DNA from: an uncultured Pelagibacteraceae bacterium
GTDB lineage: Bacteria > Pseudomonadota > Alphaproteobacteria > Pelagibacterales > Pelagibacteraceae
Length of the DNA: 64,000 bases
Reading direction: 5' to 3'
NCBI GenBank assembly: GCA_902524545.1
Contig: CABZDW010000001.1
Location: 1 to 64,000, forward strand
The position numbers and the translations under genes were made by a program. The notes under the pieces were generated by a model. That model was given only the letters and a program-made list of their open reading frames with translations, had not been told where the DNA came from and did not search any database. Shown here one piece after another: positions 63,342 through 64,000 of the stretch. Every line of letters begins with the position of its first letter. Position 1 is the first letter of the stretch.

Positions 63342-64000
63342 GATTGCCCCAGTCTTTTTACGATATCTTTTTTTGATAGGCTTTTGTAGTAACTTTTATT
63401 TTTATTATACCACTCAAATGTTAACTTAATTCCATCCATAAAACGAACTTCTGGTATCCAACCAAGTTTTTTAATAATTTTGTTACTGTTCAAAGCATAC
63501 CTAATGTCATGCCCTGGACGATCTTTAACGAAATTTATTTCTACATTATTTCCCACTTTCACCAATTTTCTTGAAATATTTAAGAGCTGCGAACACACTT
63601 GTAAGTTATTTAAATTTTTATTTGAACCAATGTTGTAAAATTCTCCAATTTTACCTTTTAAAAAAACTTTTATTAAAGCCTCACAATGATCTTTTACATA
63701 AATCCATTCCCTTGAATTTGTACCTTTTCCATAAATTGGTAAGGGCTTGTTATTTAAAATATTATAAATTAATTTTGGTATTAATTTTTCAGGATGTTGC
63801 TTAGGCCCGTAGTTATTTGAGCAGTTGGTTACTATAGCTGGAATTTTATAAGTTCTAATATATGAGCTCACTAAATGATCTGAGGCTGCTTTGCTTGCCG
63901 CATAAGGTGAACTAGGATTATAAGGAAACTTTTCATTTGAACGACCTATTAATATATCACCATAAACTTCATCAGTAGAAATATGAATGAGTTTACATTT
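63338..64000 (-). CDS. rfbB: dTDP-glucose 4,6-dehydratase (partial, runs off the window)
   Basis: The frame is open to the window edge and encodes the second half of RmlB. STDEVYGD (catalytic Thr-Asp-Glu) lies in the upstream part at 63.95 kb, then SPYAASKAASDHLV (Tyr-x-x-x-Lys), NCSNNYGPKQHPEKLIP, SREWIYVKDHCEAL and DRPGHDIRYALN. It turns dTDP-glucose into the 4-keto-6-deoxy sugar. The first Met in the window, at 63871, is internal. The N-terminal Rossmann half lies beyond 64000. Confidence 0.95.
   Translation of the reverse strand, partial: KCKLIHISTDEVYGDILIGRSNEKFPYNPSSPYAASKAASDHLVSSYIRTYKIPAIVTNCSNNYGPKQHPEKLIPKLIYNILNNKPLPIYGKGTNSREWIYVKDHCEALIKVFLKGKIGEFYNIGSNKNLNNLQVCSQLLNISRKLVKVGNNVEINFVKDRPGHDIRYALNSNKIIKKLGWIPEVRFMDGIKLTFEWYNKNKSYYKSLSKKDIVKRLGQS

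Noticed and set aside
1-64000. CRISPR arrays, insertion sequences or prophage genes.
   Set aside because: No regular repeats, transposase, integrase or phage structural genes were seen on either strand.

Overview
The window is typical of a streamlined marine alphaproteobacterium of the SAR11 clade (Pelagibacterales). It is strongly AT-rich and almost completely coding, with no gap longer than about 180 bases. The gene content fits too: NDUFA12 and DUF2155, a SUF operon under an IscR-type regulator, a short RNase E, thiS-thiG, a taurine-type ABC importer with an omega-amino-acid:pyruvate aminotransferase and alanine dehydrogenase, a dimethylglycine-dehydrogenase-like flavoprotein and an alternative oxidase. 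No IS elements, phage genes or CRISPR arrays are visible. Species assignment is inference from gene content and composition.

Layout. 0-18 kb is housekeeping: hda-like gene, aspS, an orphan piece of class II ribonucleotide reductase, NDUFA12, DUF2155, aroQ-accB-accC, thiS-thiG, rne, mrcA, prfB (with the programmed +1 frameshift), an AsmA-like protein, tyrS and anmK. 18.1-24.3 kb is an eight-gene operon iscR-sufBCDSUTA with a near-perfect type 1 IscR box in its promoter. 24.3-37.5 kb holds glnA, small metabolic genes, two aldehyde dehydrogenases (one with a lysine-rich leader), a FAH-family hydrolase, CcdA, a gamma-butyrobetaine-hydroxylase-like oxygenase and an SMR protein lacking the usual membrane glutamate. 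37.5-41.3 kb is the least explained part: a minus-strand run of small genes, most with strong ribosome binding sites, many predicted dimeric alpha/beta-barrel (ABM-like) proteins, with an NTF2-like protein, a four-helix membrane protein and two secreted proteins.

41.3-45.2 kb carries cysE-cysK, a VOC protein, LysE, alternative oxidase and a Tat-exported MsrB. 45.2-57.3 kb is an organosulfonate/methylamine locus: tauA-tauB-tauC-ldh-pta-hpsN-like on the minus strand, divergent from aminotransferase-ald-dmgdh on the plus strand. No desulfonating enzyme (Xsc, SuyAB, ComDE) is in the window. TauC has an additional N-terminal region of about 440 residues. 57.3-59.9 kb has a BASS transporter, a regulator with two winged helices and two related tail-anchored micro-proteins. 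A CAT-anticodon tRNA at 59,926 is followed by cell-surface polysaccharide genes (GT39-like, epimerase, rfbA, rfbB), probably the edge of a variable surface-sugar region.

Recurring themes. All 14 convergent junctions have 0-2 bases between genes or overlap, most often by 4 bases through a shared TTAA/TTAG, so there is no room for ordinary terminators. Two genes (msrB and a secreted TPR protein) are out of frame by one base at 8-base A/T runs. This is either a sequence error, real decay, or frame restored by transcript slippage.
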